A stretch of DNA of 64,000 nucleotides from Apostichopus japonicus (taxonomy: Eukaryota; Echinodermata; Holothuroidea; Aspidochirotida; Stichopodidae): NCBI RefSeq assembly GCF_037975245.1, contig NC_092575.1, forward strand, positions 23,893,341 through 23,957,340. Reading direction: 5' to 3'. This document shows, piece by piece, positions 1-12,162 of the stretch. The position numbers were made by a program, and so were the translations under genes. How positions within the stretch are numbered: the first letter of the stretch is position 1; each line of letters opens with the position of its first letter. Under the pieces are notes generated by a model, which saw only the letters and a list, made by a program, of their open reading frames with translations, made no database searches and was not told the DNA's origin.

Positions 1-1168
1 AACTACGTGCGGCAAAGCCCCGTTTCTAGACTGCCTAACAATCAGTTTACAACTGCAGTGTTTAACCGTACTTAAATATCACGGTAGGCTACAATGTGCT
101 TCAAATTTTCTCAGGTACCTTGCAAAACAACCCCCCTGTCTAACACCTGTTTGTTAACATTTTTGGCATGGTTCCAAAAAAACTTTTCATGGAGTAAACT
201 TTTTTGGCTCCACTCTAGAATTAATTAGGTCAGTCAGTAAAGGATCCGTAAAGTTATGCGAAATATTATCTTAGACGTTCAAGGAAAGACTAGGTAAATA
301 TCCCCGTTAAGGTAAGTAAAACACACCTCAAGCCAACCGACTCCTCCGCATGAACAAAACAATCTATTCCCCATGATACACGAGGCACAGTCTATACCAT
401 ACAGACATACTGAAGCACGATATCAAGGCCCCAATAGCTACAGTATGGCCATCTTTATGAAAGTAAACCTTGTAATTCCATGTTTTAGGCCACCAGGCGT
501 GATTAACGTAATGCTAAATATTGTTTCCATGTCCTTGTAGAAATCGTCAACTTCGCAAAATACAGTTAGTTGTGTTTTTGTTGTTACGTGAGATCCGTAA
601 CCGACGAAGTGGTTAGGCTATTTACTATACACTTAACTATGGTAGGATATTATTTTCTTTTTTTGTGGAAATTCTCGAAAATACTTTCTTTCTCCCGCTT
701 TACACCAGATGTGGTTCTGGTTTATTCATAAATGGGTGTACTAGAGCCTTGTTTACATGACACTTGTTGCATTTAGGACGATATGCCAGTTTCGCGTGAA
801 TTTTTCGAAAGTATTTTGCTCGATCTTTCGTAAAATTAGAAAGGTTTACCAACTTACTTTTCGTACACAATTGGTAATTTCTCTACTGATTTTCAGAGTT
901 TTGTTCTCTATACAGTCAATGTTGTAAAGAACGGGTTTTTACGAAGTTCAAAAGTCAGTAAATGAAGTTGATAAAATATTTCTTTTCAACTTTCTTAACC
1001 ATGGAATGCTAGAATAACATTTACACATTAAACGGAGAATTTTTTTTCTACATCTATTTCAAATTTCTTTCACAAGAAATTATCGTCATTTGTTCAATCC
1101 TCAAAAAATATCGTCTTGAAAAAAAATTATCGCGATAATAATAATTTTCGATATATCGCCCAACCCTA
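1..1168 (+). mobile_element. hAT-like DNA transposon, 3' part (5' end outside window)
   Basis: The right end reads TATATCGCCCAACCCTA near 1152-1168, a terminus typical of hAT-superfamily elements (the other end would read TAGGGTTGGGCGATA). Its partner end is not in the window, so the element starts upstream. Positions 11-190 and 584-925 are closely similar to 3128-3330 and 3335-3680 inside the next hAT element, which shows this interior is transposon sequence. No transposase reading frame is visible, so it is non-autonomous or decayed. The assignment rests on one terminus plus the shared interior. Confidence 0.5.
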
Positions 1169-2314
1169 AGGCCTACTCTATTTAATTGAAGAATCTATTA
1201 ATGTAGGCCTGATGCTATAGTTGTGCGTCTGTAATCTAGCCTAGCCAGGACTGTGATGTGTGCTTTTCGTTTGTATGACTAAAGTAGGACTAGTAGTATG
1301 AGGCGTAAAATAAACAAGTGTAATGACAGGTTTTCAGCTAGTTTTCGTTGCATTTCAGGTGTGGAGATAAACGTAAATGTCATTATCTAACGCATACTCT
1401 AATTCATTACCTGATATCCATTTTGTTCCTCGTATGCCTGTCAAAATCTGACATTCTGAGTCGCTTCGTTTGTTCGCAACGAGCACAGTGTGCAAAGTGT
1501 GCATTGTGTGTGGTGTTTTTCGTGTTTCGCGCAACTGGTAACGACAACTGGACCTATTTTAATGGTAGCATACGCCCATTAAAATCCCCATTGACTTACA
1601 CACTAAATCTCAAAAGTAATGCCTTCTCTAAGCCTAGATAGAAGTTTTCACTTGCTAAGCGCTACCCATCACTGGATAGCTGACAAGTTGGCCTTTCATG
1701 GCACCATCAATTTTCCATACCATGACCGTGAAAATTTTTTGCTATGAGACCCGGAACTTTTCATCACTCGTAAACAAACCTCTTTACTCGGCCGTAAACA
1801 ATCTTCGTCCGCTGCTCCTGAGAGGGCTAAACTGGTCTAAAATTGCCTCAATTTTACCCAATTTTTTAACCACATGTGCTTCTGTTCATGCTCTTTAACA
1901 TCCAAGCCACAAAAAAAGCTCATCCTAATTGATAACATAGCAAAAAAGTTGTTCTCCTGCTCCTAATTGGCACTTTTCCTGAAATAGGAGAACATTTGCC
2001 GCGGATTGATATAGACGCTAATAGGAGTATGCCACCTGATGCCCATGGTTTGCGTGTGACGTCACAAATCGCCAGTTGGCCAAACTCTCTCTATATACGG
2101 CTCTCTATATACGGCTCTGTGGGGCGAGCGTTGTTATGATGGGGCTTGGATATTTTCCAAGTCAGGCCAAACAAAGTAATTATTTATAAGTAATACTTGG
2201 CTAGTAATAGTTTAAATAAGTTAGGCCTACATTACATTTGATTTACAGCCCAGCCTATATACCGGCTATGTGATCTACTTCTATTATTTAAGTAGATACT
2301 GCCTGTGAATAATA
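1169..2314. other. Intergenic, no recognised feature
   Basis: Short open frames occur (for example 1348-1641 and 1698-1898) but have no recognisable domain and no splice context I trust. A short duplicated CTCTATATACGG occurs near 2087-2114. I see nothing else. Confidence 0.5.
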
Positions 2315-2322
2315 GTTTAGAG

Positions 2323-4141
2323 TAGTGTTGCGCCGATAATCGTTTTCAATATCGGTATCGGCCGATATTTGCAATATCTGCAGCATATCGGTATCGGTAA
2401 AATTTTGCCTAATTGCCGATAACAGCAAGCCGATATTGAACTTTTTTTTTCACAGCAGAGCTACTTATTTATACTTGCAATGATTTGTTAATCTGCCCAA
2501 GACGATCCATTTCTTTAGCGTCAGTTAAACTCTTATTCATTTTCGATTAATATCCATGGAAACCTGACCCTCCGTAACCTCTAAAACACGTCTACGGCGC
2601 GCGAATATAACCAATGACCTTCGTGAACCTTGGCCTACACATAGCATTAGTGCAGCATGTATACACTATACTGTACTAACCATTCATTTTCTCAAAGGCC
2701 TCCGTGAAAACCTTGAACATGATGGATGCATAACTGCACTTTTAATTTTCCGCGAACACACTGCCAATATCCCGCCGGTGTTCGCCCAGCGAACACGCCG
2801 AGCACGCGAGCATAAAGGCGTAGTGTCCAGGGGCCCGCCTTAGGGCCTTGGTGGGGTCATGGGGTAGAACCCCTTGTGGGGATCCTGGGGGATAAAGCCC
2901 CGAAAAATTGGCTTTTTTTTTGCGTGTCTGGCGATAAAAAAAAAATCGCAGTTGAGTATGCAAAATAATTTTCTTATTTAAATTGTCACGAAACAGATGA
3001 AAATTTTAAAATGACAAGTTAGAGTAGCTATATTATGTTATAAAATGAAAAGAGATTTAATCTGTCTTTCAATCTTTAAAAAGTGCAACTTACAAATCTT
3101 CCGATATTATGAAACAAACAACGTTCAGCAAAGCCCTGTCTCTAGACTGCCTAACAATGAATAGCGTGCACAATGCGTACATTTTTACAACTGCGGTGTT
3201 TAACCCTATACCCAACTACCGCCGTACATGTGCTGCGAATTTTCCCAGGTACCTTCCCAAACACACTGTAAGCTCATCCCCTGTGTAACACCTGTTTGTT
3301 AACATTTTTTGGCAAGTTGCCAGGGAACTTTTCAGTTACGTGAGATCCGTAACCGCCGAGGTGGTTAGGCTATTTGCTATACAATTAACTATGGTAGGAT
3401 ATTATTTTTTCCGTATTTTTGGAAATTCTAGAAAATACTTTCTTTTTTCCCCCGCTTAAAAACAGATGTGGTCTTACGGTATATTCATAAATGGATGCAC
3501 TAGAGCCTTGTTTACATGACATTAGTTACATTTAGTACGATATGCCAGTTTTGCGTGAATTTTTCGAAAGTGTTTTGTTCGATCTTTCGTAATATTTGAA
3601 AGGTGTACCACCTTACTTTCCGTACACAATTGGTCATTTCTCTACTGATTTTCAGTTGTTTTCTTCTCTATACGGTCAAGTGAATAAGTTGTACATTGAG
3701 TATAAACTCAATAAATTATCATTTTTACATTGTGATCGACAGTTCGTAACCTAATTAAGATGCAATTTTGCAAGCATACGTTAACACTATAGCTACTTGT
3801 AAGTCTTTACGATGTTAAGGCTCACATTTACTGCGTCCATTTTATTATCGCGTGCAGCGCTGCAGTGAAAAAGATTCTGGTTGGATTTCAATTATAATTC
3901 TCTTTTTCAAAATCAGGAAAAAAGTCATTCTTTTCAACTTAGGACAAAAGGAAAACAAAACACCATATTTTGTTGTTTACTTGAAGATTTATTTGTGAAT
4001 GTATGCATGACTAAAAGTACGATTTTGCCTTTATTTTGTCTGTTAAAAAATATCGGTATCGGTATCGGTATCGGACCGATATTGGGATGATAATATCGGA
4101 TATCGGCTAAAACCGATATTGGTAATATCGGCGCAACACTA
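2323..4141. mobile_element. Non-autonomous hAT transposon with perfect 8-bp TSD
   Basis: The ends are exact 16-bp terminal inverted repeats (TAGTGTTGCGCCGATA at 2323 and its complement ending at 4141). The flanking 8-bp target duplication GTTTAGAG is perfect (2315-2322 and 4142-4149). TIR start YAGNG and an 8-bp duplication define the hAT superfamily. Subterminal regions are rich in short ATCGG / CCGAT motifs in both orientations (2345-2430 and 4047-4130), as expected for transposase-binding sites. The 1.8-kb interior has no transposase frame; 3128-3680 is shared with the hAT-like element at the window start. Confidence 0.88.
3128..3680 (+). repeat. Interior segment duplicated from 11-925 with a 390-bp deletion
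   Basis: This block matches 11-190 and then 584-925 at high identity in direct orientation. The intervening stretch of about 390 bp is missing here; the join lies near 3334. Both blocks contain CTAGACTGCCTAACAAT and later GTGAGATCCGTAACCG. It shows two hAT-like elements with different termini carrying the same interior. Confidence 0.75.
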
Positions 4142-4394
4142 GTTTAGAGACCCAAGGATAAGAAGGAACCCTAACTACGAAACCCTATCCATGTTATATC
4201 ATGAAGTAACACCGAGTTATTTCAAGCCTTTTTTTCGATAAATGTTCAACATATGTCAGTAGGGCCTGCTAGCTACCATAACTTCATAACGTTAATTGTA
4301 CTTGCAGTCATAGGCTATCTAACTGACTGTAAGGACTCATTTGAGTCTGAACTATTATACAAATAATGAATTAGGCCGTCTTCCATGTAGACCG

Positions 4395-5440
4395 GCAGCC
4401 CAGAGCACTTTGATCAAACGAACGAGGTACCAATATCTGAGTATTGGAACATTTGTGGAAAAACCCAGTATATCCAAAAGTGGACGTCTGCCGTGGTCGC
4501 TCTGCTGCATGTGGCCCCTGGGGCCGGTTAAAGGGGGCCAAAAAATGCATCTGATCAAACGAACGAGGTACCACTTGAAACCAATGTCAACTTAATGCAT
4601 GAATGCCACATAGTACTGAATGGCCCATGACAGACAAATTTTCTGCTGCAAAGGGCCCGCCAGACGCCCCAAAAGGGCCCCTAAAAATGCATCTGATCAA
4701 ACGAACGAGGTACCACTTGAAACCAATGTCAACTTAATGCATGAATGCCACAAAGTAATGAATGGCCCATGCCAGACAAATTTTCTGCTGCTAAGGGCCC
4801 GCCAGACGCCCCCAAATATGGCCCAAATGCCCATTATCGTAGCATTGACCCAGATTAAATATGCAAGGTACCACTCAAAACCGGTTTGGAATGTTCGGGT
4901 TGACCTTACAGACTATGGAAATAATCATGCCAGACAAATTTTCTGCTACAAAGGGCCCGCCAGACGCCCCAAAAGGGCCCCTTAAAATGAATTTGATCAA
5001 ACGAACGAGGTACCACTTGAAACCAATGTCAACTTAATGCATGAATGCCACAAAGTACTGAATGGCCTATGCCAGACAAATTTTCTGCTGCTAAGGGCCC
5101 ACCAGACGCCCCCAAATATGGCCCAAAATGCCCATTATCGTAGCATTGACCCAGATTAAATATGCAAGATACCACTCAAAACCGGTTTGGATCCACACAA
5201 AAACAATATTAAATGCAAAGGTACTTTCCACAGAGTAAAGAACTGCCAATGCAAGACAAATTTTCTTCTGCATAGGTCCCACCAGATAGAAAGAATAGGT
5301 GGCCCAATGTGGCCCTATATATGGGTCTAAAGAATTGGATATATGTGCCTTGTAACATGACATTTCAAGCTCATGATTATATTGTTTCCAGCATAAATTG
5401 GAGTTACTGTACACAAGACCAGTGTTTTATCTTATTTAGC
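4395..5440 (+). repeat. Left arm of foldback 1, tandem 142-190 bp units
   Basis: CAGACAAATTTTCTGC-type motifs recur at about 4631, 4773, 4930, 5072 and 5255. Two unit types alternate: one with GATCAAACGAACGAGGTACC, one with CCCATTATCGTAGCATTGAC. The frames that cross this arm on both strands are repeat-derived and not credible genes. Confidence 0.85.
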
Positions 5441-5557
5441 TATTCGCTGCTCTAAGCAAAGTAAAGATAACACTTTCACCTAAGCCTCTAAATATTTTGG
5501 GATTTGCTGGCCTGGGCAAAAATTACAGTTCCCCACTTTATAATTCTAACACTCTGA

Positions 5558-5791
5558 GGAAGAGTCTTGCCTGGCTTGGATCCACAGAACTACGGTTGGA
5601 AGAGCAAGAATGGGTGCTACAGCCCTGACTGGTTTGAGGGACCGGCTCTCCCAGATCATCTATTCCAAGAGGGGGAACTGAGCGAAGATTTTCAAAGTAG
5701 CCGACCAGACGTGGCTTCCGAGTTTGATGGCGATGATTCAAGTACTGAACCATCTTGGAGTGATGACTCCGACAATGAAACATTGATTTGA
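5558..5791 (+). pseudogene. Short acidic ORF captured in foldback 1
   Basis: The frame opens after a stop at 5555-5557 and runs to a TGA at 5789-5791, about 77 codons, without an ATG near its beginning. It encodes an aromatic, cysteine-containing part (NYGWKSKNGCYSPDWFEGPA) followed by a strongly acidic, serine-rich tail ending SDDSDNETLI. Composition differs from the surrounding AT-rich repeat DNA and looks like protein-coding sequence. It may be the last exon of a host gene or of a transposon protein. I do not recognise the family with certainty and propose no function. Confidence 0.3.
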
Positions 5792-6347
5792 GCTTCCATT
5801 GTCTTTTTAGAATCAAGTTCATGGGAATACTTAATTTTCATAAACTTAGAGATCTGTCTGAATGGCAAATGCAGTGTCTTTTTACAATGCACACACTCCA
5901 GTGTTTAATCACTGTCAAGAGACATGAATTCTCAGTTCTTATACTTCGAACCTAACATGTGTCATATTCAGAGTAATCACATAATGATCTTTTGTTACTA
6001 TCTTTGCCAATTATGATTTTAGTTCATTTTAAACTAGCAAGATGACTTTCTTCAAAGGTAAAAGATCCCTTCATAGATGAAAACAAAAACCCTCATCTAG
6101 CATTCATATTTCTGAAAAATGGATGCCACATCTATTTGTTGGACTTGTTACAAGCTATTCGAATTGAATTAGTGTAATGATGGAAGTTCTAAAAGACCAA
6201 GATGGAGTAATATACGCCAATTACTCATTTTATATTTTGCATCAGGGAATGGAGTCATACGTGGTGATATCAGTATTTGTTTGTTCAATCTTAGCATTTT
6301 AAGTCCTTTAAAGAGTGTACCTAGCATAAAGGTACATATACATTTCT

Positions 6348-6440
6348 ATGCTTCAATTATGTATCTTTTAAAAACCATATTGGACAGTTTCAACTTGAAA
6401 CTGTCCAATATGGTTTTTAAAAGATACATAATTGAAGCAT
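6348..6440. repeat. Perfect 93-bp palindrome (46-bp arms, 1-nt centre)
   Basis: Left arm 6348-6393 and right arm 6395-6440 are exact reverse complements around a single C at 6394. The arm begins ATGCTTCAATTATGTATC. It lies in the unique interior of foldback 1, not in its arms. Confidence 0.95.
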
Positions 6441-7009
6441 TACTTTCAACCCAAACCTTTATCGTTAAGTACACGTTATAAAGCATTTTCACCATTGTTT
6501 GATAATTGTTTCTTTGTCTGAGCTTAAGAAACAAAACAATCTCTTTTGTTCGACTACATGTATGTCTTAAGATGACACTTAAGCGTTCTTTCTCAAGATT
6601 TTAAACTTTGTAGATTTACAATGCTAACGTAAACACAGTGTTTTAAGATACAAAATGATTTTTGGTTTCTTATTTACAATACATAAACTGATTTTAATCT
6701 GCTCCAGTGTTTCCAGCGAAACAAAGTAACTGTCAAGTTAAACACTGCTCACGATACAAAGTACTGACTGGATAAAAGGAAAAAGAATAGATAAAAGGAA
6801 CAAGAATGGATTTGAGAATGCATTATAACTGTCAGGATCTCCCTCAAAGACTGAGTTCGCGTCATTTTTGTTTTGCTCAATGAAATGTTCAGTAATTGAT
6901 ACACCTACTAGTATACTAATCTCATTATTCCATTGGCCTATGTAGCGGGAAGGCATTTGAATAATTCAGGATGTTCTTGATTGTTATAGATTGGTTTCTT
7001 GTGGCATCT

Positions 7010-7768
7010 TAACTATTTAAACTGCATATTTCTTTTACATGTGGAGGGCCTTTTGCAGAAGAAAATTTGTATTGCATTGGCATTTCTTTACTCTGTGGAA
7101 TGTTACAAATGTCATGTCACAAGGCACATATATTCTGCATCAATATACAATCCATTAGGCCCATATAGGGCCGCATTGGGCAACCTATTCTTTCTATCCG
7201 GTGGGACCTATGCAGAAGAAAATTTGTCTTGCATTGGCAGTTCTTTAATCTGTGGAAAGTACCTTTGCATTTGATATTGGTTTTTTGTGGTACCAACTAT
7301 GATTGATCATAGCCCATTTGGGGGCCATTTTTTTAGTGTGTCTGTTGGCCCCTTTGTAGCAGAAAATTTGTCTGGCATGATTATTTGCATAGTCTGTAAG
7401 ATCAACCCGAACATTCTAAACCGGTTTTGAGTAGTACCTTGCATATTTAATCTTGGTCAATGCTACGATAATGGGCATTTGGGCCATATTTAGGGGCGTC
7501 TGGAGGGCCCTTAGCAGCAGAAAATTTGTCTGTCATGGGCCATTCAGTACTATGTGGCATTCATGCATTAAGTTGACATTTGTTTCAAGTGGTACCTCGT
7601 TCGTTTGATCAGATGCATTTTTTGGCCCCCTTTAACCGGCCCCATGGGCCACATGCAGCAGAGCGACCACGGCAGACGTCCACTTTTGGATATACTGGGT
7701 TTTTCCACAAATGTTCCAATACTCAGATATTGGTACCTCGTTCGTTTGATCAAAGTGCTCTGGGCTGC
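7010..7768 (-). repeat. Right arm of foldback 1 (inverted copy of left arm)
   Basis: Read on the minus strand this reproduces the left arm, including the block with the CCACGGCAGACGTCC-type sequence (7662-7682) that matches 4480-4497 inverted. The right arm is about 0.3 kb shorter than the left, so units have been lost or gained. Confidence 0.85.
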
Positions 7769-8974
7769 TTGCTTTTCGCTTCCTTTGCTCAATTTTTTAG
7801 GGGAATGGTGTTACTGTAGCTTAAAATGCGGAGAATAATCACGAGATTAATAATTTGCTATGCCAACAACATGATTGTTGCACATTACTCTAAAAATGCA
7901 GTAGAACTGTAGTATTTTAATTGATTATGGGACATGCCTGATTTTGGGCAACTGACCAATCATAGGGCTGCTTCTCGTGACCTTTTGACCCGGCCCGAAC
8001 TTATTTTGTTTACATCTACTGTAGCTAGCCTAGATCACGCACTGTCTGCATATAGAGCCTGTAGCCCATCCATTGCTCCATCTATCGGAGATGGCAGTCC
8101 AAATGATCAGAAACGTTTTGACAAAGGCAAGAATAGAATAACTGTAGACGCCAAATAAAGTCATAAAATATATGTGTACAATTGTATGATATTGTAGGCA
8201 AATGAGGTCGAAATTTCTGTTGGTTAAGTACGTAGACCTACACTGCAAAGTTGTAACGCCTAACGCCGGTTGGGATTGCGATATTGCATTAGCCTACATA
8301 TATCTGCCTGACCAAAGTCTTCGTTGACGTTAGACTTAGCAAACAATATAGGCTATGCCTCTGCTTGGCCTAGTTTATGATGTCCTTATAGTACGGACGA
8401 TTTAACGCTGGTACATACAATGTTGTTTATTCCTAGATTTCTAATCGAGGAATTGCTGCAATGAGCAGGGTTGACTTTCGTATCAATTTGTATTGGCGTA
8501 GGCCTACGCCTTATGTTAGTTGTTGCTCCTATTTAGTTTTAACATAATAAATAATCAGAACCATCCTTGGCATGGGCCTACTTAGCTGATGGTGACGTTA
8601 GATCGTAGATGGTATAATTGCTCAGACTAACCCTAATGATTAGCCTACTGGCAAAGATGCTAGACTTATCCTTTTGCCAAATTTGCTTGATTTTTAATTG
8701 TAATTACTGTAACTGTACATTAGATGCAATAGGGCTAGGCTCTGCACAAGTCAATAAGAAGCAAAGACGTTTTGATAAAAAAAAAACCAAGGTTTTGCAA
8801 AGTACCATAACACTAGGATCTGTTCAAGTGGATTGCACTTGGCCTAGCCTCTATCCCATGGACCAGGAAAGCAGCCACTGTGCCTCACTACTCCATATCG
8901 ACTAGCTATGGTTATGAATGCGTGACCTAGTAAAGTTCCAGCTTTTTGTTTTATTTTGCTATTTTCTCTAACAG
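7769..8974. other. Intergenic, no recognised feature
   Basis: Short frames at 7934-8158 and 8618-8905 lack domains or convincing splice signals. Nothing further is supported. Confidence 0.45.
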
Positions 8975-10521
8975 TTTGATGATGACTTCTCACAAATGTG
9001 CAGTCCATTGTGCTGGGAAGATTGGGCCATTAACAATGTTCACCCCAATCAGTTGGTCTAAAGTTATTGCCAGTGCTGAGGAATGGTGCAAATTATCTGG
9101 CCCACATGTGATGTTGCTCACAAAGTTCTATCCACCTGCAAAGAACAGCCTGACAGCTTTGAGGACATCTTCTACCATCGTGATTGCTATGCAGCTTTTA
9201 CCAACAAAACAGATATTATCAGAGCAAAGAAACGACAGATGAAATTACCTCAACATAAAGCAGTTGAAGGTAAGAAGTTTGTCAAAATGCATTTTATTAT
9301 GAGGTAAAGGTATTCTGTATTGATCCCAAATATGCCTCATTTTCAAATATGGTAACTTTGGGTCAAAACCCTTTAACTATTTTATTACCACCCTGGGGCA
9401 AATTTACCTCACCAGGACATTCAGTCATCTTGTGTGCTCATGTAGTATGTCTAAGAACAAATTGGAAAGTAAAGACCCACAGGGAGCGATTTTTTGAAAA
9501 CTTGTAGTTCTAAATTATAGCATGCTTTAATTTGGGGCTAATACAGGCTACCTTTAAACAGTAATGAAATACAGAAAAATGTTAAATGAACACAAACAAA
9601 TTGTTTTAATGATGTGATGTAACACTTCTTAGATCAATTCACTTGTTGGAACTTTAAAAGCTCATTTCCCTTGCATACAATGTAATTTTACTGCTTGAAT
9701 TTACATTGGTATGTGAGTACGTGGTTAATAAGTACTGCAGATTTCTAGAAGATTTAGTGTGAGCAAAAAGGTATTTAGATATCCTGTCTTGAAGGTAGTT
9801 GCCTCTAAGGCATGATTTTGTTAAATGAGTTTATCTGACTACACATGAAATTGGGAATTGAAGAATTGTTAGAAAACCTGCAGTGCAGTTTGATATGAAT
9901 TTTGAAAACATTAGGTGAAATGAAGGAAGATAAGACCATTAGACATCTTGTTATCATTTATGAATTTTAAAATGAGGCTAGTTTGTTATGAATAGCAACA
10001 AAAAAGGATGTTCAATCATCATTTTAGCTTTAATCTGTTAGCAGAAAGGCATAATTTGAAATTGATAAAGATCAGTTGTATGTTTTCTAAATTGAGTGAG
10101 GCTTCACTGTGCTATGTGTCATGCTGTCATTTCTAAGACAAAAATAAATTTCTGTGCAACAAATAGTCAGTGTCTTTTGGGCCCACATAAAATGTGAGAA
10201 AAGCTGTCAGTCACAGACATCTCTGAAAAGGAATTGTTCCAATTCAACATAGGAATGTTATACACAAAAAACATATCAACCCAACAAAGCAACTGTATGT
10301 CACTTTCAGATAGAGGAGGTATCCTGAGGGATTTTAATTGTTTTACATTTTTTAATTTGATTTCAGATCTAGATACCTCTATTGAAGAAGATCACCAAAC
10401 AGACATTGATGAACCTCTCGAAAAACAACTCCAATCATCAAAGTTGGCTTCTTCCTCATCAAGGTCACAGAATGTGCTACCAGAGGAGTGTATAATCTAT
10501 AATATGAAGGAAGGCCTTTAG
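8975..10521 (+). pseudogene. Two-exon Cys/His-rich protein gene remnant, frameshifted
   Basis: Exon 1 follows a polypyrimidine-AG acceptor (CTCTAACAG at 8966-8974) and ends at a consensus donor (GAAG/GTAAG at 9269/9270). It encodes a Cys-x3-Cys start, a FTPISW segment, EEWCKLSG and then, after a one-base frame change between about 9105 and 9118, CDVAHKV and HRDCYAAFTNKTDIIRAKKR. Exon 2 follows TTTGATTTCAG (acceptor at 10366) and encodes an acidic then serine-rich stretch ending LPEECIIYNMKEGL and a stop at 10519-10521. The phases agree: exon 1 ends with one base and exon 2 supplies two, giving an uninterrupted junction. Cys-pair plus H-x2-CY proteins of this look occur as multicopy, often transposon-borne uncharacterised genes in marine invertebrates (recalled, not searched). 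CIIY where CIIC would be expected, with the frameshift, suggests decay. Confidence 0.5.
9304..9557. mobile_element. MITE-like repeat in the intron of the 8975-10521 remnant
   Basis: The left edge (GTAAAGGTATTCTGTATTG) and right edge (CTAATACAGGCTACCTTTAA) are approximate inverted repeats. Both are similar to the compact element at 29324-29430. It appears to be a longer or interrupted member of the same family. Confidence 0.45.
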
Positions 10522-12162
10522 CAAATCCAACTAACTAGCAATTATAATTTATTTCCAGAGTCATCATCAAATTGCTTAAAAAAGTATCATCTATTTGCAA
10601 GTACCCCATGTTTTTGTTGCTTTCAAATGTGAAATATAACTACATAAGTAAAACAAGTGTGAAAAATTAGTGGGGATATACATTGGAGTACATACAGAAA
10701 TGCACATTGATGAAAAATATTAATTCTAATAAAAAACCAACTTCCCACTTCGTTTGACCTAAAGTACATACAGTTGATGTGTTTTAGCTGCCAGTTGGTC
10801 ATCATATCTGTCGACCTCTATTTATCTAGGCTATATGTCACTGTTTTCAGCCACATGTGCTTTCGATGCGGACAGTGACATAAGTATTACAGGGCATGTG
10901 ACGTTTGTTCATCAACTCAGCTGGATCAGATTGTGAGACTTGTGAATCAGTCTTCGCTCCTGTTCTGAATCGTTTGGTTCGGTAGTAGCTGGCTCCGATC
11001 ATTGTGGTCGTACTTGTATCTGTTTTGTATTCGTCTTTTATACACTATTGTATGTATAGTTATAGGACTCTACTTCGGTATTGAGACCTCGTTTGTGACC
11101 ATTTTTGTGTTTAAGTGCATGATTTCTACCTATTATTGAGGGCTTCGTGCCGATGTATTGTTTGTATCGTGGCTGATTATAGTAATAGATTGCAAAATCT
11201 CAGCGCTCCTTCTTTACTCTTTAATCTATGTGTTATATTCTTTGCATGTAATAGCGGGGTTCAAGGCTCATCGTTAGTAACACATGTCCATCGAAGCCGC
11301 ATTTGTTTCCATACCACCACCAGTCCTCAATAGGGAATATTCAGGCACCAACCCCACCCCCCCCCCAATACCCCAAATCTTAGAGTGAGTTAACGCTACA
11401 ATATGCCCTATAATTTATACAGAAAGCTGAAGCCAGTGTATCATGAATTTCTGACCACCAGAAATCTATTTATACCACAGAAACCAAAGAAAAGTTGTTA
11501 TGAAACTGGTCTCAATCAAGAATAATACATTCCTTTCAAGGTTCGAGGTTAGAGCTCAAGTAGATATAGAGATATCACAGCTAAAGTTCCTTCTGGTCAA
11601 TCCTCAAAAACAACAAAATGTTTGGTTACCTTGGCAACAGCAATACTTTCTGAAGTCATCATAATAGCATTGAATATTCTATGATACCATATTTCACATG
11701 TGTATGTAACTTTCAGTCATAAATTATTACATACAACCTCTGTGTTGTTTCTTAAACAGGTCGGATGATTTTCATAAAAAGTCTAATCAACGAGTAAAGG
11801 GCGCCCTCTATTTGGTTTTCTGTTAATTGTTCCCCCAGTCAGCATCGGACAAATTTCAAATTTGGTGGGCTTTTTGTTCTCCAGAAGACCCTTCATATGG
11901 ATTGTTTTATATTGCTCTACTCTTCCACCCTGGCTATAAAAAAAACTTCCAAATTCATCATAGCCATATATGGGCAGCTAGCCGCCATTTTGGTTCTTGG
12001 CACAGCCGTGTGCACATTTTGTCGCTGCCAACAAACAGAAAACCAAACCTTATATCAAATTGTACTCATTTTCACTCAAATCAAGTATTCCCTAAAAAAA
12101 TGAGCAAAATCCAAAAACTAAGCACTTTTTTGGCACATGGAAGACGGCCTAAATGGTTATGA
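10522..12162. other. Intergenic, no recognised feature
   Basis: A 111-codon frame at 11827-12162 has no recognisable domain. A C-rich tract lies at 11345-11366. No RNA gene or transposon end was recognised. Confidence 0.4.

Larger units (their letters stand above)
4395..7768. mobile_element. Foldback transposon 1 (long inverted arms, 3.4 kb)
   Basis: The left terminus (GCAGCCCAGAGCACTTTGAT at 4395) recurs inverted at the right end, finishing at 7768. The arms (about 1.0 kb left, 0.76 kb right) are inverted copies made of 140-190 bp tandem units that carry CAGACAAATTTTCTGC and GGTACCACTTGAAACC. Between them is about 1.6 kb of unique AT-rich sequence with an acidic ORF and a perfect palindrome. 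I could not find a matching target duplication at the chosen ends, so the exact borders are uncertain. The architecture matches foldback (FB/TU-type) elements; no transposase is present. Confidence 0.8.

Noticed and set aside
4341-5414. Frames of up to 121 codons on both strands
   Set aside because: They follow the tandem repeat units of the foldback arm and recur inverted at 7568-7838.
11827-12162. 111-codon frame
   Set aside because: No recognisable domain, an overlapping frame is also open, and it ends at a hairpin repeat.
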